NCBI GenBank assembly: GCA_965218865.1
Contig: CBDCME010000049.1
Location: 105,467-169,466 of the forward strand
Source: CBDCME01 sp965218865
Lineage (GTDB): Bacteria; Pseudomonadota; Alphaproteobacteria; JAAXGF01
Length of the DNA stretch: 64,000 bases
Reading direction: 5' to 3'
Position numbers and translations under genes: made by a program. Of the stretch, positions 8,543 to 17,789 are shown piece by piece. The notes under the pieces were generated by a model. It was not told where the DNA came from, did no database searches, and saw only the letters and a program-made list of their open reading frames with translations. Within the stretch, counting starts at the first letter, position 1, and the number at the start of each line of letters is the position of its first letter.

Positions 8543-9817
8543 TCAGTGCGGGGGCAAGACAAGAATCGCCCGGAAATCGCTGACGTTGGTCCGGGTCGGA
8601 CCGGTGACGACGAGATCGCCGAGGACGGCGAAGAAACCGTGGCTGTCGTTGTCCGCGAGCCGGGTATCGGCATTTACGCCGAGAGCGGCGGCGCGGGACA
8701 GGGTATCGGGCGTCACCAGCGCCCCGGCGTTGTCCTCGCTGCCGTCGATGCCGTCGGTATCGCAGGCGATGGCGAAAACGCCGGCCGAGTCTTCGAGGGC
8801 CAGCGCCAGGGCGAGGAGAAATTCCGCGTTGGGGCCGCCCCGTCCGCCGCCACCCAAGGTTACCGTCGCCTCGCCGCACGACAGCAGCACGATCGGTGCC
8901 GCTTGTCCCGCACGCCGCGCCCGGCGCACGTTGCGGGCGTGCTCCCGGGCCAAATCACGCGCCTCGCCCCTCATCGCTTCCCCGATCACGACCGGCGTGA
9001 GGCCGGCCGCGCGCGCCGCCTTGGCCGCGCCGGCGAGCGCGTCCCGGGCCGAGGCCACGACGACGGTCGACGCCGAAGCGAGGCGCGGATCGCCGGGTTT
9101 CGGAGTTTCGCCGCCGGCCCGGCGCAAATGCTTCCACACCGCAGCGGGGGCATCGATTCCGTGTTTTTCGAGGACCGCCAATGCCTCGGCGCAAGTTGTG
9201 GGGTCGGCGACCGTCGGACCCGAGGCCACGAGGCCCGGATCGTCTCCGGGAACGTCCGAAATCACCAAGGTGACGACCGAGGCCGGGGCGCACGCCAGGG
9301 CCAGGCGCCCGCCCTTGATCGCGGAGAGATGCTTGCGGACACAATTGATCTCGTCGATCGGCGCGCCCGAATTCAGGAGCGCCTGATTAACGGCTTGCTT
9401 GTCGGCCAGCGTGAGGCCTGACGCGGGAAGCGCCAGCAAGGCGGATCCGCCGCCCGAAAACAGAGCCAGAACGAGATCGTCCGGTCCACATTCGGAGACC
9501 AGCGCGCATACCCGCGTGGCGGCGTCGCGGCTGGCCCTGTCGGGGATCGGATGGCTGGCCTCGATCACCGCGATCCGGCGGCAAGAGACGGCGTGGCCAT
9601 ATCGCGTGACAACCAGCCCGCTCAGGGGACCCGACCAGTTTTCCTCGACGGTCCGGGCCATGGCGGCGGCAGCCTTGCCGGCCCCGACGACGCGTAACCG
9701 CCCGCGCGGCGGCGGCGGCAAGTGTCGGCCCAAGCACCGGTCCGCCCCGACAGCCGCGACCGCGGCCTCGAAGAGGGACTCGAGCAGCTCTCGAGGATCA
9801 GAGAAAAATTCGGCCAT
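8543..9817 (-). CDS. Glycerate 2-kinase (GckA/TtuD type, MOFRL domain)
   Basis: The 424-residue protein phosphorylates D-glycerate to 2-phosphoglycerate. Family blocks are 'VVGAGKAAAAMARTVEE', 'SHPIPDRAS', 'LALFSGGGSALLALP', 'NCVRKHLSAIKGGRLA', 'ISDVPGDDPGLVASGPT', and the C-terminal MOFRL motif 'FAIACDTDGIDGSEDNAGA'. The ATG at 9817 is chosen because upstream codons overlap the divergent MarR gene and a GAGGAAC lies upstream. It reads toward glcDEF, separated only by the IS-split repeat, so product of glyoxylate carboligation could feed this kinase; the pathway link is inference. Confidence 0.9.
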   Translation of the reverse strand: MAEFFSDPRELLESLFEAAVAAVGADRCLGRHLPPPPRGRLRVVGAGKAAAAMARTVEENWSGPLSGLVVTRYGHAVSCRRIAVIEASHPIPDRASRDAATRVCALVSECGPDDLVLALFSGGGSALLALPASGLTLADKQAVNQALLNSGAPIDEINCVRKHLSAIKGGRLALACAPASVVTLVISDVPGDDPGLVASGPTVADPTTCAEALAVLEKHGIDAPAAVWKHLRRAGGETPKPGDPRLASASTVVVASARDALAGAAKAARAAGLTPVVIGEAMRGEARDLAREHARNVRRARRAGQAAPIVLLSCGEATVTLGGGGRGGPNAEFLLALALALEDSAGVFAIACDTDGIDGSEDNAGALVTPDTLSRAAALGVNADTRLADNDSHGFFAVLGDLVVTGPTRTNVSDFRAILVLPPH

Positions 9818-9943
9818 CGAAGGGACGTTCCTCAAAGCTATTGGATTCGCGGCATGACATTCGCTCGACGGTCCGGTGAAATTTTCCCGTACATTGGGTT
9901 TGCCGATGTTCAGGATTGACATTTCGGCACCGCGGTACAAGTA

Positions 9944-10579
9944 ATGATTGGGGAAAATTCTTACGGGAAATCGGGACATTCAGCGGAACTCATGGCGAAC
10001 CAGGACCAACCGGGCGGTGAAAGTCTCGGCATAATCATCGACCGGCTGAGCCGAATCGCCAGGAGCCTTCAATTTATTTGCGGATTGAACCCAGCCCAAT
10101 GGGAGGCCTTGCGCTTTCTCGCCCGCGCGAATCGTTATTCGCGTAATCCCACCGCGCTTGCCTCGTACCTGGGAACCACCAAGGGCACCGTGTCGCAAAC
10201 GCTTATCTCTTTGGAAAACAAGGGATATATAGCGCGACGACCGGAACGTAACGATCGCCGCTCGTTGCGCCTCGAAATGACTCCCTCGGGAGAGGATCTG
10301 CTGGCCAAGGACCCGATTCTGAAGATCGACGCGGCCGCCCGGCGTCTCACTCCCGAATCACAAACAGTCGTGACGGCGGCATTGAATACACTCTTCGACG
10401 AATTGGGCGAGTGGCAGGGCGCCGGAACCTTCGGTGTCTGCTTTTCGTGTTGTCATTATTGCACACACAGCGCCGACGACAAGGATGGGGAAACCCATTA
10501 CTGTGCCTTGACCGACGAGCCTTTGCCGCTCTCCGAATCCGAAAAGATTTGTGTCCGCTACGGTGAAGCGGTGGACTGA
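9944..10579 (+). CDS. MarR-family regulator with cysteine-rich C-terminal tail
   Basis: A winged-helix MarR domain occupies about residues 25-150: 'LNPAQWEALRFLARA', 'LASYLGTTKGTVSQTLISLE', 'KGYIARRPERNDRRSLRLEM'. The last 60 residues carry a cysteine cluster: CFSCCHYC, one C in 'HYCALTDEPL' and one in 'KICVRYGE'. Six cysteines plus a histidine suggest metal or Fe-S binding, perhaps redox or metal sensing, which is inference. The start is ATG 9944 or ATG 9992; neither has a convincing ribosome site. It is divergent from the glycerate kinase, whose expression it might control. Confidence 0.8.
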   Translation: MIGENSYGKSGHSAELMANQDQPGGESLGIIIDRLSRIARSLQFICGLNPAQWEALRFLARANRYSRNPTALASYLGTTKGTVSQTLISLENKGYIARRPERNDRRSLRLEMTPSGEDLLAKDPILKIDAAARRLTPESQTVVTAALNTLFDELGEWQGAGTFGVCFSCCHYCTHSADDKDGETHYCALTDEPLPLSESEKICVRYGEAVD

Positions 10580-10591
10580 GTACCGGATTAC

Positions 10592-10630
10592 GGGCGGGGA
10601 AGACGGGCGGGGAAGACGGGCGGGGAAGAC
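10592..10630 (+). repeat. Three tandem 13-bp repeats
   Basis: Three perfect copies of GGGCGGGGAAGAC lie between the stops of two convergent MarR genes. No gene lies in the stretch. Confidence 0.85.
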
Positions 10631-10633
10631 GGG

Positions 10634-11089
10634 TTAGGCGCGCCCGTAATGGATATAGTCCGACCAGGTACGCTCCAACCGGCGCAGGGTGTCGCAGGCG
10701 ATGTCCAATTCGTTTGAATCGCCGTGTCCGTTGATCAGCGCCGCGACGTGGTTGCTTTGCCGCTCCTGGATCCTGGAACACAAATCCAAACCCTTTTGTG
10801 AAAGCTTGATGCAAACGGATCGCCGGTCGTGCGGCGAACGCTCCTGGTTCAAATATCCGCTCTCGACCAGTTTCTTGATATTGTACGAGGCGTTGGAACC
10901 AAGGTAGTACCCGCGGTCGACGAGATCGCGCACCGTCACCTCCTCGCCGTTGATGTTCGCCAGGATAAGACTTTGAACGGCATTGATGTCGTCGACGCCA
11001 AGAAATTTGAGCTCGGCCCGCAATACATCGAGGAATCGACGATGCAAGCGCTCGATCAATCGAGAGAGGTCAAGGTAAACTTGGGTCAT
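10634..11089 (-). CDS. MarR-family regulator, LdtR-like
   Basis: The 151-residue protein starts 'MTQVYLDLSRLIERLHRRF' and continues 'DINAVQSLILANINGEEVTV', 'RGYYLGSNASYNIKKLVESG' and 'ERSPHDRRSVCIKLS'. This resembles LdtR, the MarR regulator of L,D-transpeptidase and stress genes in Rhizobiales/Liberibacter. The resemblance is from memory of the family and was not searched. It is divergent from csrA with about 220 nt of intergenic DNA that contains two GTTAAC half-sites (11201-11206, 11220-11225). Confidence 0.8.
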   Translation of the reverse strand: MTQVYLDLSRLIERLHRRFLDVLRAELKFLGVDDINAVQSLILANINGEEVTVRDLVDRGYYLGSNASYNIKKLVESGYLNQERSPHDRRSVCIKLSQKGLDLCSRIQERQSNHVAALINGHGDSNELDIACDTLRRLERTWSDYIHYGRA

Positions 11090-11311
11090 GGTATCCTCGC
11101 GTCCCTATCGCGGGCCATGGATCGACCGAACGGTTTTCGGTTCGAGAGTCGGCGCCCAACACGGCTAGTATCGAAGGTAAGCGGGATACCTTGCCGAATC
11201 GTTAACTCGCACGTGTTGGGTTAACGGGCGGCATCGGAATCTGGGGCTTACCCGATGTCGTCATTTCGGGTAGGGTGGGCTCGATAGCCATAGATTTCGA
11301 AGGGACCTTCG

Positions 11312-11536
11312 ATGTTGTACCTCACGCGCAAGGTGGGCGAATCGGTCGTCATCAACAACAACATCGAACTCACGGTCGTCGAGGTACGTGGGAAATCGGC
11401 GAAACTCGGCTTTACTTTCCCCTCCGAGGCATCGGTCTTGCGTAAGGAAATCTTCGAGCGCATCAGGGCGGAAAACATCGCCGCCGCGGGTGCCGATGGC
11501 GAATACGTGGCGGCGGAGAAAAAAACCAACGGTTAG
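11312..11536 (+). CDS. csrA: Carbon storage regulator CsrA
   Basis: A 74-residue protein beginning MLYLTRKVGESVVIN, with the typical β-strand core 'ELTVVEVRGKSAKLGF' and 'VLRKEIFERI'. CsrA is a homodimeric RNA-binding protein acting on GGA motifs in mRNA leaders. An unrelated open frame on the opposite strand overlaps its 3' end by 74 nt. Confidence 0.92.
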   Translation: MLYLTRKVGESVVINNNIELTVVEVRGKSAKLGFTFPSEASVLRKEIFERIRAENIAAAGADGEYVAAEKKTNG

Positions 11537-12620
11537 CGGCATTTTTGGAACACTCGGTGGAAAACAAATCTCCGAGGTTGAGCACGACGATTCCCCCACC
11601 CCCACGGCGACGGAGGCGCAGGTAGCCGAGGCCAGCGAGACCGACGCCAATGAGGGCGAGGGTGGCGGGTTCGGGAACGTCGGCGGCTACGATGTTGCCG
11701 ATGAGGAACTGATCGCCTTCCGTGAACGGAGGATCGAAGGTACTGCCTTGGGGCAAGCCGGTGAGGATGATGTCACTGAACTCGCCGAAGATCGAGCCGC
11801 CGACCTCGATGAAGGGGAAGATGTCGCTGGGCTGGGGAACGAAATTGTCGAGAAAGACGAATTCGAGGGTGCCATCGAAAATCGCATCGCCGGTGATTAT
11901 CAACAGGTCCTGAGCAAACTCGCCAAGTTCGATGACCAACGTGCCGACGGCAAATTGCTCAAAGAATTTGACGTCGAGCGTCAGTGTCCCCGGCGATTCG
12001 CCGGGAGAGAGGTTGCCGCCGTTGTCAAAGAGAAAACCGTTTATGGTACCGCCGAAACCGCCGAAGTCGCCACCGTCATTGCAGAATTCGTCCGCCGTGA
12101 CCATACCGGAAATAATGCTATTGGAGCCGACCGTAGTCTCGAAAGTGCCGTCGACCAGGATTTCGGATTCGGCGTCGACGATGATAAGTTCACTGTTGGT
12201 CAAATCGCCATTGACCACCAGTTTGCCTCCGAATCCACCGACAGGAACAGACTCGTCCCGGGCACTGCCAACCTCAATAATTCCTCCGTTTAAGAGTGAC
12301 CCTGGGGTTTCGTACTGGGCCGATTTCAGAGCAAAACTCCCATCGTTGGTTTGGAGCATCAGGTTGGGAATAGTGCTGTTGGAACTCAGAGTGATTTCGG
12401 CCGATTCTCCGATGCTCGTGATCACCGCATCACCAATCATGAGTTGAGAGACCAGCGCTTCCGGCGGTGGGACGAACCAAGGACCCTCGGGTCCGACGAG
12501 CCACCGACCTCCTGTTAAGATACCATCCGTGACCTGCTGGACGGCGCCGGTAATGTTGAGAGTGCCTCCTGCGACCGCTACCGTCCCTGGCAGCCTGTCC
12601 AAGGCATTTGGCTCGTTCAC
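11463..12620 (-). pseudogene. PEP-CTERM anchored exported protein, 5'-truncated
   Basis: The frame encodes a glycine/asparagine-rich extracellular-type protein with the sorting tail 'VPEPATLALIGVGLAGLGYL' followed by an arginine cluster, the canonical PEP-CTERM signal for exosortase processing. No signal peptide is visible at the GTG 12620 start. The open frame continues upstream ('LQGSWANLDVQ') to about 12700, so the 5' end is missing. After the arginines the frame runs on about 45 codons into csrA on the opposite strand, suggesting loss of the native stop. The IS5 copy at 12740 inserted upstream of the already truncated end. Confidence 0.6.
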
Positions 12621-12739
12621 GTCATCTTGAACGTCCAGATTAGCCCAACTTCCTTGGAGAATTGGGAGATTTTCGGTAATGGGGTGGTTTTTCGGGGAGC
12701 GGGGTCGGAAAAGGCGGATAAAATGGGGACTCTAAAACG

Positions 12740-14305
12740 GTCGTCCGTGAAGAACCCTGATTTCAATCTGAATCGGCGATTGGGTTTGCGGTGGGGTGCG
12801 AGATGTCGCTGAGGAGCGCGGCCAGGATTTGGACAAACAAACGCCTCAGCCATTTGAGGACAAGGCGGTAGTTGTAGCCGGCGCCGGCGAGGATGGCGTT
12901 GATCTTGTCGCCGTCGCGGCCTTTGAGGAAGTTGCGCCCCAGCCTGCCATCGCTCTTGAGATGTCCGATCACGGCCTCGACGGCGGAGCGCCGCCTGAGC
13001 TCCTTCTTGATCGTCGGCGTGATGCCGCGTTTCTGGCCTGATCTAAAGACGCGGTGTTTGTTGGGGTAATCGTGGCCCTGGTATCCCTTGTCGACATAGA
13101 TGCGCTCGGCCGATATCCCCGTCCAGCGTTCCATCTCTTCGATCACCTGCCTCAAGGTGTGGCCATCATAGGGATTGCCGTGGAAGGCCTTGACGTGGGC
13201 GACGAACTGGCCGCCGGGGGGGCGGGAATTGGTCGCCGCCACGGAGACCTTGCAGCCGAACTCGTACGGCTTGTGCGCCTTCCCTTTGCCGATGCATTCG
13301 ACCTCGGGCGCGTGGAGCGAATAGACCTTGGGCAAGGGGTCGCGCCGCTTCTGGGTCGACACCCGCTCGGCCAGCCACAAGGGGCGGCGGAAGGTATCCC
13401 GTAGGCTCTCCTCCTGGGCCGTCTTGCGGCGGATGTCGCGGACGGTGCGCCCGAGATAGGTCTTGAGCTTGCGCAGGGCCTTGTTGGCCCGCTTGTGCTG
13501 TTTGGCATGGCGGTAGCGGCCTTGCATGATCAACGCCCTCTTGCCCAGGCGGATATAGGACTGACGCAGGGCAATGCCGTGCTCCCGTGCCAGTCGCACC
13601 AGCCGCTCGCGGGCTCGTTGCATCAGTTTGGCGGCGGTCGGAAAGGCAATCGCCTTCTCTTGTACGGTGGTGTCCACCGTCACCCGCTCGAGGTCCTTCT
13701 CCCGCAGCGCCCCCACCCGGTGGGCCACGGCCAGGCTCTCCTGGAATACCTTCTCCAAACCTTCCGGCCCGATCCGGTCCCGCCACCGGGTCATCGACGA
13801 GCGCTCCATGGGCAGCTCATGCTGAAAGTACTCTTCGCCGCAGAAGCACTGGAAGTATGGGTCGTAGACCCAGCGCTCGCAGACCTCCTCATCCGAGAGA
13901 TCGAACATATGCTTGAGGATGTGCAGCCCAACCATCAACCGCGTCGGGACCCCCGGCCGACCCTCCTCCGAATACAAGGCTTCATAGGTCTCGTCGAAGA
14001 AAGTCCACGCGATCCGGCCCCCCAACACCACCAACTCGTGGCGCAGGTTGATGATGTTTTCGAACCGCGAGCGGAACAGGTCCTCTATTCCCGATGACAC
14101 CTTGCGCGATGGCTTCATCACAGTTCTCCAATCCCAATCGACGGGAGCAGAGAATCACGTTCCGCAACGGAAGGGAATCCCCAAAATCAATTATTTCAAA
14201 TCACAAGCTTTTCAGGCCCAAAACCCGTTTTCTTGCAAATCCGATTACTTCGCCAAACCGAAAGAGCTACCAACATCAGCCGCTTACACGTTCTTCACGG
14301 GCGAC
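12740..14305 (-). mobile_element. IS5-like insertion sequence, full-length copy D
   Basis: The element is 1566 bp. Its ends are GTCGTCCGTGAAGAAC on the left and, on the other strand, GTCGCCCGTGAAGAAC on the right. The direct repeat TAAAACG flanks it (12733-12739, 14306-14312), one base longer than the 6-bp repeats at other copies. Confidence 0.9.
12763..14121 (-). CDS. IS5-like DDE transposase (copy D)
   Basis: The intact 452-residue transposase carries an N-terminal DUF772-type segment ('GRPGVPTRLMVGLHILKHMF', 'CFCGEEYFQHELPMERSSM'), then D in 'VTVDTTVQEKAIAFP', D in 'ERIYVDKGYQGHDY' and E in 'RRRSAVEAVIGHLK'. It is distinguished from copy F by I at 'RQSYIRLG' and by the C-terminal 'PIADSD'. 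Confidence 0.9.
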   Translation of the reverse strand: MMKPSRKVSSGIEDLFRSRFENIINLRHELVVLGGRIAWTFFDETYEALYSEEGRPGVPTRLMVGLHILKHMFDLSDEEVCERWVYDPYFQCFCGEEYFQHELPMERSSMTRWRDRIGPEGLEKVFQESLAVAHRVGALREKDLERVTVDTTVQEKAIAFPTAAKLMQRARERLVRLAREHGIALRQSYIRLGKRALIMQGRYRHAKQHKRANKALRKLKTYLGRTVRDIRRKTAQEESLRDTFRRPLWLAERVSTQKRRDPLPKVYSLHAPEVECIGKGKAHKPYEFGCKVSVAATNSRPPGGQFVAHVKAFHGNPYDGHTLRQVIEEMERWTGISAERIYVDKGYQGHDYPNKHRVFRSGQKRGITPTIKKELRRRSAVEAVIGHLKSDGRLGRNFLKGRDGDKINAILAGAGYNYRLVLKWLRRLFVQILAALLSDISHPTANPIADSD

Positions 14306-14310
14306 TAAAA

Positions 14311-14372
14311 CGGGGACAGTTTACCAATTTATGTGCTAAAATATCGATTAAGCGGGGACAGTATACTAATTT
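14311..14372 (+). repeat. Two REP-like 20-bp repeats
   Basis: CGGGGACAGTTTACCAATTT (14311-14330) and CGGGGACAGTATACTAATTT (14353-14372) differ at two positions. They lie in the gene-free stretch between the IS5 copy and the XRE gene. The rest of 14373-14606 shows no gene. Confidence 0.7.
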
Positions 14373-14606
14373 AAAATATCGGTATGATGAGGTGGACCCC
14401 GAAAACGGGACAATAGTTACGCAAGCATCGCACTGGCCGTGAGCTGAACGGCCGTACCTATGATGGGATGCCGCGAGCGGCCGCGTAATCTTGAACGATA
14501 AGGGATGCGTCTCTGTCAGCGGCGTGTCCTGCTGCAACGAAATTCTCAAATGATTGACCGCCACCGATCTGCCTGTTAAATTAACACTAAACACACGGAG
14601 AGTCTG

Positions 14607-14963
14607 ATGAGCAGCGGTAAGACGGAGAAGTTCGGCGCCACCGTGCGCCGTGAGCGCGAGAAACTGTTGATCGGATTGCGTGAGATGGCCAAGAAGATCG
14701 GGGTCAGCCCTACCTATCTTTCGAAAGTCGAGCGGGACGAGTTCCCGCCGCCAGCAGAGGACAAAGTTCGCAAAATCGCTGAGATTTTCGGCAGCGATGT
14801 CGATGAACTTCTGGCGTTAGCGGGAAAGGTATCATCCGACCTCTCCGACATAATCCGAGAGCACCCCCGGGAAATGGCCGCGCTGCTGCGAACTACCAGG
14901 GGGCTGACGGTGGACGATATGGCAAAATTGGCTCGTCAGGCACAGAAGGCGAAGAAAAAGTAG
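14607..14963 (+). CDS. XRE-family helix-turn-helix regulator
   Basis: A 118-residue protein with an N-terminal HTH_XRE domain: 'FGATVRREREKLLIGLREMA', 'KKIGVSPTYLSKVERDEF'. A GGAGAG precedes ATG 14607. It sits 52 nt upstream of an ImmA/IrrE-type metallopeptidase on the same strand, the common arrangement in which the protease cleaves and inactivates the regulator; the pair is typical of integrative elements and stress modules. Confidence 0.88.
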   Translation: MSSGKTEKFGATVRREREKLLIGLREMAKKIGVSPTYLSKVERDEFPPPAEDKVRKIAEIFGSDVDELLALAGKVSSDLSDIIREHPREMAALLRTTRGLTVDDMAKLARQAQKAKKK

Positions 14964-15015
14964 CGGTAAATGCCAACGGTACGAAATTCGACGATGCAAA
15001 TGAGGATGACAGCAA

Positions 15016-15816
15016 ATGGCAATCGAGGTGCGATATCTCTCTGAGGACGAAATCGAACGAGACTCCGAACTGTTGCTCGCCGAGTACGAAAAAACGGCCG
15101 GCAAGCCAGTCAAGTTGCCGATCCCGGTTGTGAAAATCACAACTTACCATCTTGCGCTGCGGCTTGGGTTCGCCGATCTGCACGAGACCTTAGACATCCA
15201 AATGATGAGCGAACAGGTTGACATTCTTGGGGCGATCTGGATGGACACTGAAACCGTCCTGATCGACCAAAGCCTCAATCCAAAGAAAAATCCATCCATG
15301 CTGGGCCGCTATCGGTTCAGTGTCGGCCATGAAATCGGGCACTGGCGGCTTCATCGGCGGTACGTGGCCACGAATGCCAACCAAATTTCCCTTTTCGAAG
15401 CCACCCGCGAACCTACCGTGATTTGCCGGTCCAGCCAGAGAAGGGAGCCCATCGAGTGGCAGGCCGATTTCTTTTCGTCCTGTTTGCTGATGCCGCGTCG
15501 TCGGATTCACGACGAGTGGAAGGATCGTTTTGGTCACATACGGCCTTTGCTGTTGTCTGAACTGCGCCCCAATGGGAGGGTCCGGATGCGGGCCCAAACC
15601 CTCATTCATGAGAATGCAATAAGCTGGGACGACGCTGTCAATGACGCTTTGTTCGAGGATGTCGGCAAGCCGATTGCTCGGCGATTCGGCGTGTCACCGG
15701 CGGCCATGCGAATCCGGCTGGAAAAGCTGGGGCTGCTGGTTCGGGAAGGCGAGCGACGTCTCGGATGGCTCGACGGATCACGCTCTATTTTTCAAATTGA
15801 CGCCTGTGGTGTTTAG
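15016..15816 (+). CDS. ImmA/IrrE-family metallopeptidase
   Basis: A 266-residue protein with the zinc-protease motif HEIGH ('FSVGHEIGHWRLHRR') and the downstream glutamate in 'EWQADFFSSCLLMP', both diagnostic for ImmA/IrrE. The C-terminal 50 residues resemble a helix-turn-helix ('ARRFGVSPAAMRIRLEKLGL'). The likely substrate is the XRE protein encoded just upstream. Confidence 0.9.
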   Translation: MAIEVRYLSEDEIERDSELLLAEYEKTAGKPVKLPIPVVKITTYHLALRLGFADLHETLDIQMMSEQVDILGAIWMDTETVLIDQSLNPKKNPSMLGRYRFSVGHEIGHWRLHRRYVATNANQISLFEATREPTVICRSSQRREPIEWQADFFSSCLLMPRRRIHDEWKDRFGHIRPLLLSELRPNGRVRMRAQTLIHENAISWDDAVNDALFEDVGKPIARRFGVSPAAMRIRLEKLGLLVREGERRLGWLDGSRSIFQIDACGV

Positions 15817-16327
15817 AACACATGTTCTGAAAATACCCGAACGACAGAGGAAATTTTGGCCATGACCCAATCGGCCTTGCCGAACCAAAGCACCGGCACC
15901 GAGATCACCCGGTTCAACGCGCTCAAACACGGCATCCTGTCACGCTATACGGTGTTGCCCTGGGAGGACGCGGGCGAATATCAGGCGCTTGTGACGTCGC
16001 TGGCGGACGAGCACGCACCGCAGGGGCCGACCGAGGAGCATCTGGTCGAGGAGCTAGCCGGGGTTTTGTGGCGGAAGCGTCAGCTGCGACTCGCCGAGGC
16101 GGCCGCCCACCGTCGGGGCCTCGACGACGCGACCATCCCTTACAACAACACCGTCAAGGCCGCGCTGGCTCATCTGGGGGTCGAACGGCAGATCGAGGGG
16201 CTTGTCGAAGCCATCCGGGCGACGCCGGAGAAGACGGCGGTGGAAATCCAGGATCTTGACGAGGACGAAGCCATGACGGCCAAGGCGCTGAAACTCTTAT
16301 GTGGAGGCAAGGCCGAATCCTATGAAA

Positions 16328-17789
16328 GGCAATGTCCCGGCTGATGTTGAAAAAGTGAGGTAGGCGTCATTCGCCTGGAACCGTTAGGCTCTGGGTGTTG
16401 AATCCATCAAGGAGAACGACGCCATGACCAAGACTACACGGAACAGCCGCCTTTCGAAACTGTTGGAGATCCCGCTTCCGCTGTTGCCGCCGGCCTTGCC
16501 GGAGGCTTTTGATGATCTGCGCATGAGCGTGGATCGCTTTTGCCTGTTGGCCGGGGTGGAGACCCTGGGCGAGATGCTGGACGAGGATAGCGAGGTGCTC
16601 TGCGGAGCGCGCCACGCCCGCACGTCCGAGCGGCAGGGCCATCGCTGGGGGACAACCCAGAGCGAGATTGCCTATCACGGGGGCAAGGTGAAGCTGACGC
16701 GCCCGCGGGTGCGCGATCTTGCGGGCAAGGAGATGAGCTTGCCGAGCTGGGAGTTGCTCTCGGACCCGGCGCTTTTGCAGTCCTGGGCGATGAACATCAT
16801 GCTGCTTACGGTTTCGACCCGCAAGTACGCGCGCGCCGTGCGCCTGCCCGGCGAGGCCAGCGGCGACTTGCCGGCACGCGCGGGCGATGCGACCTCGAAG
16901 TCCGCGGTCTCGCGGCGCTTCGTGGCCATGACGCGCAAGAAGCTGAAGGCCTTCCTGGCCAGCGACCTTTCGGATCTCGATCTCCTGGTCATCCAGATCG
17001 ACGGGCTGCACGTCGGCGATCACGTGTTGCTGGCAGCTATTGGCATCGACGGCGCGGGCGAGAAGCATGTTCTAGGCCTGGCCGAAGGTGCCACGGAGAA
17101 TGCCGCCACGGTGCAGGCGCTGCTCGACAACCTGACCGCCCGCGGCCTCGACCCGGAAGTGCCCCGGCTCTTCATCGTCGACGGCGCCAAGGCGCTCTCC
17201 AAGGCGATCAAGCGGACCTTCGGGCCGGTGGCCGCCCTCCAGCGCTGCCAGGTCCACAAGGGCCGCAACATCATCGAGCGCCTCGACGAAAGCCTTCATG
17301 CCGGCGTCAAGAAGGCGCTCAGGCAAGCCTGGGACCAAGACGATGCCGAGAAAGCCGAACGCCTCATGAAGAACCTGGCGCGCCGCCTGGAGACCGAGGC
17401 CCCCGGCGTTTCGGCTTCCATCCTGGAGGGCCTGGATGAGATCCTCACCGTGATCCGCTTGGGCCTGCCGCCCAAGCTCAGGCGCTCCTTGGCCTGCACC
17501 AACGCCATCGAGAATGCCTTGGGAACGGTCAGGATGGTGCAGCACAATGTCAAGCGCTGGCGCAACGCCGAGATGGCCTTGCGATGGACCGCCGCCGGCC
17601 TCCTGGAAGCCCAAAAGACCTCCGTCGCCTCAAGGCCTACCGGCAACTCCCCATCCTCAGAGCTGCCCTCGAGGATCACGTGAAAAAGGCAAAAGCGAAA
17701 AGCGCCATTGAAACCATCAAAGAGGCCGCCTAGCCTCGAAGCCCAACCATGCCTGCCTCGCCTTTTTCAACAGAGCATGGGACATCGCC
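16328..17789 (+). mobile_element. IS256-family insertion sequence, copy B
   Basis: Length 1462 bp, same ends as copy A. The flanks CTATGAAA (left) and TGAAGGGC (right) are not an exact 8-bp duplication; the right flank appears to have lost bases. Confidence 0.9.
16424..17683 (+). CDS. IS256-family transposase (copy B)
   Basis: This is nearly identical to copy A (419 zero-frame residues, the same CAA AAG shift point before the C-terminal tail, which ends at 17733). Copy-specific residues are S in 'ARTSERQ', M in 'GEMLDED' and R in 'KYARAV'. Confidence 0.9.
   Translation: MTKTTRNSRLSKLLEIPLPLLPPALPEAFDDLRMSVDRFCLLAGVETLGEMLDEDSEVLCGARHARTSERQGHRWGTTQSEIAYHGGKVKLTRPRVRDLAGKEMSLPSWELLSDPALLQSWAMNIMLLTVSTRKYARAVRLPGEASGDLPARAGDATSKSAVSRRFVAMTRKKLKAFLASDLSDLDLLVIQIDGLHVGDHVLLAAIGIDGAGEKHVLGLAEGATENAATVQALLDNLTARGLDPEVPRLFIVDGAKALSKAIKRTFGPVAALQRCQVHKGRNIIERLDESLHAGVKKALRQAWDQDDAEKAERLMKNLARRLETEAPGVSASILEGLDEILTVIRLGLPPKLRRSLACTNAIENALGTVRMVQHNVKRWRNAEMALRWTAAGLLEAQKTSVASRPTGNSPSSELPSRIT

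Noticed and set aside
16367..17068. Minus-strand frame inside IS256 copies
   Set aside because: Recurs identically in all three copies only because the IS is repeated; it is antisense to the transposase core.
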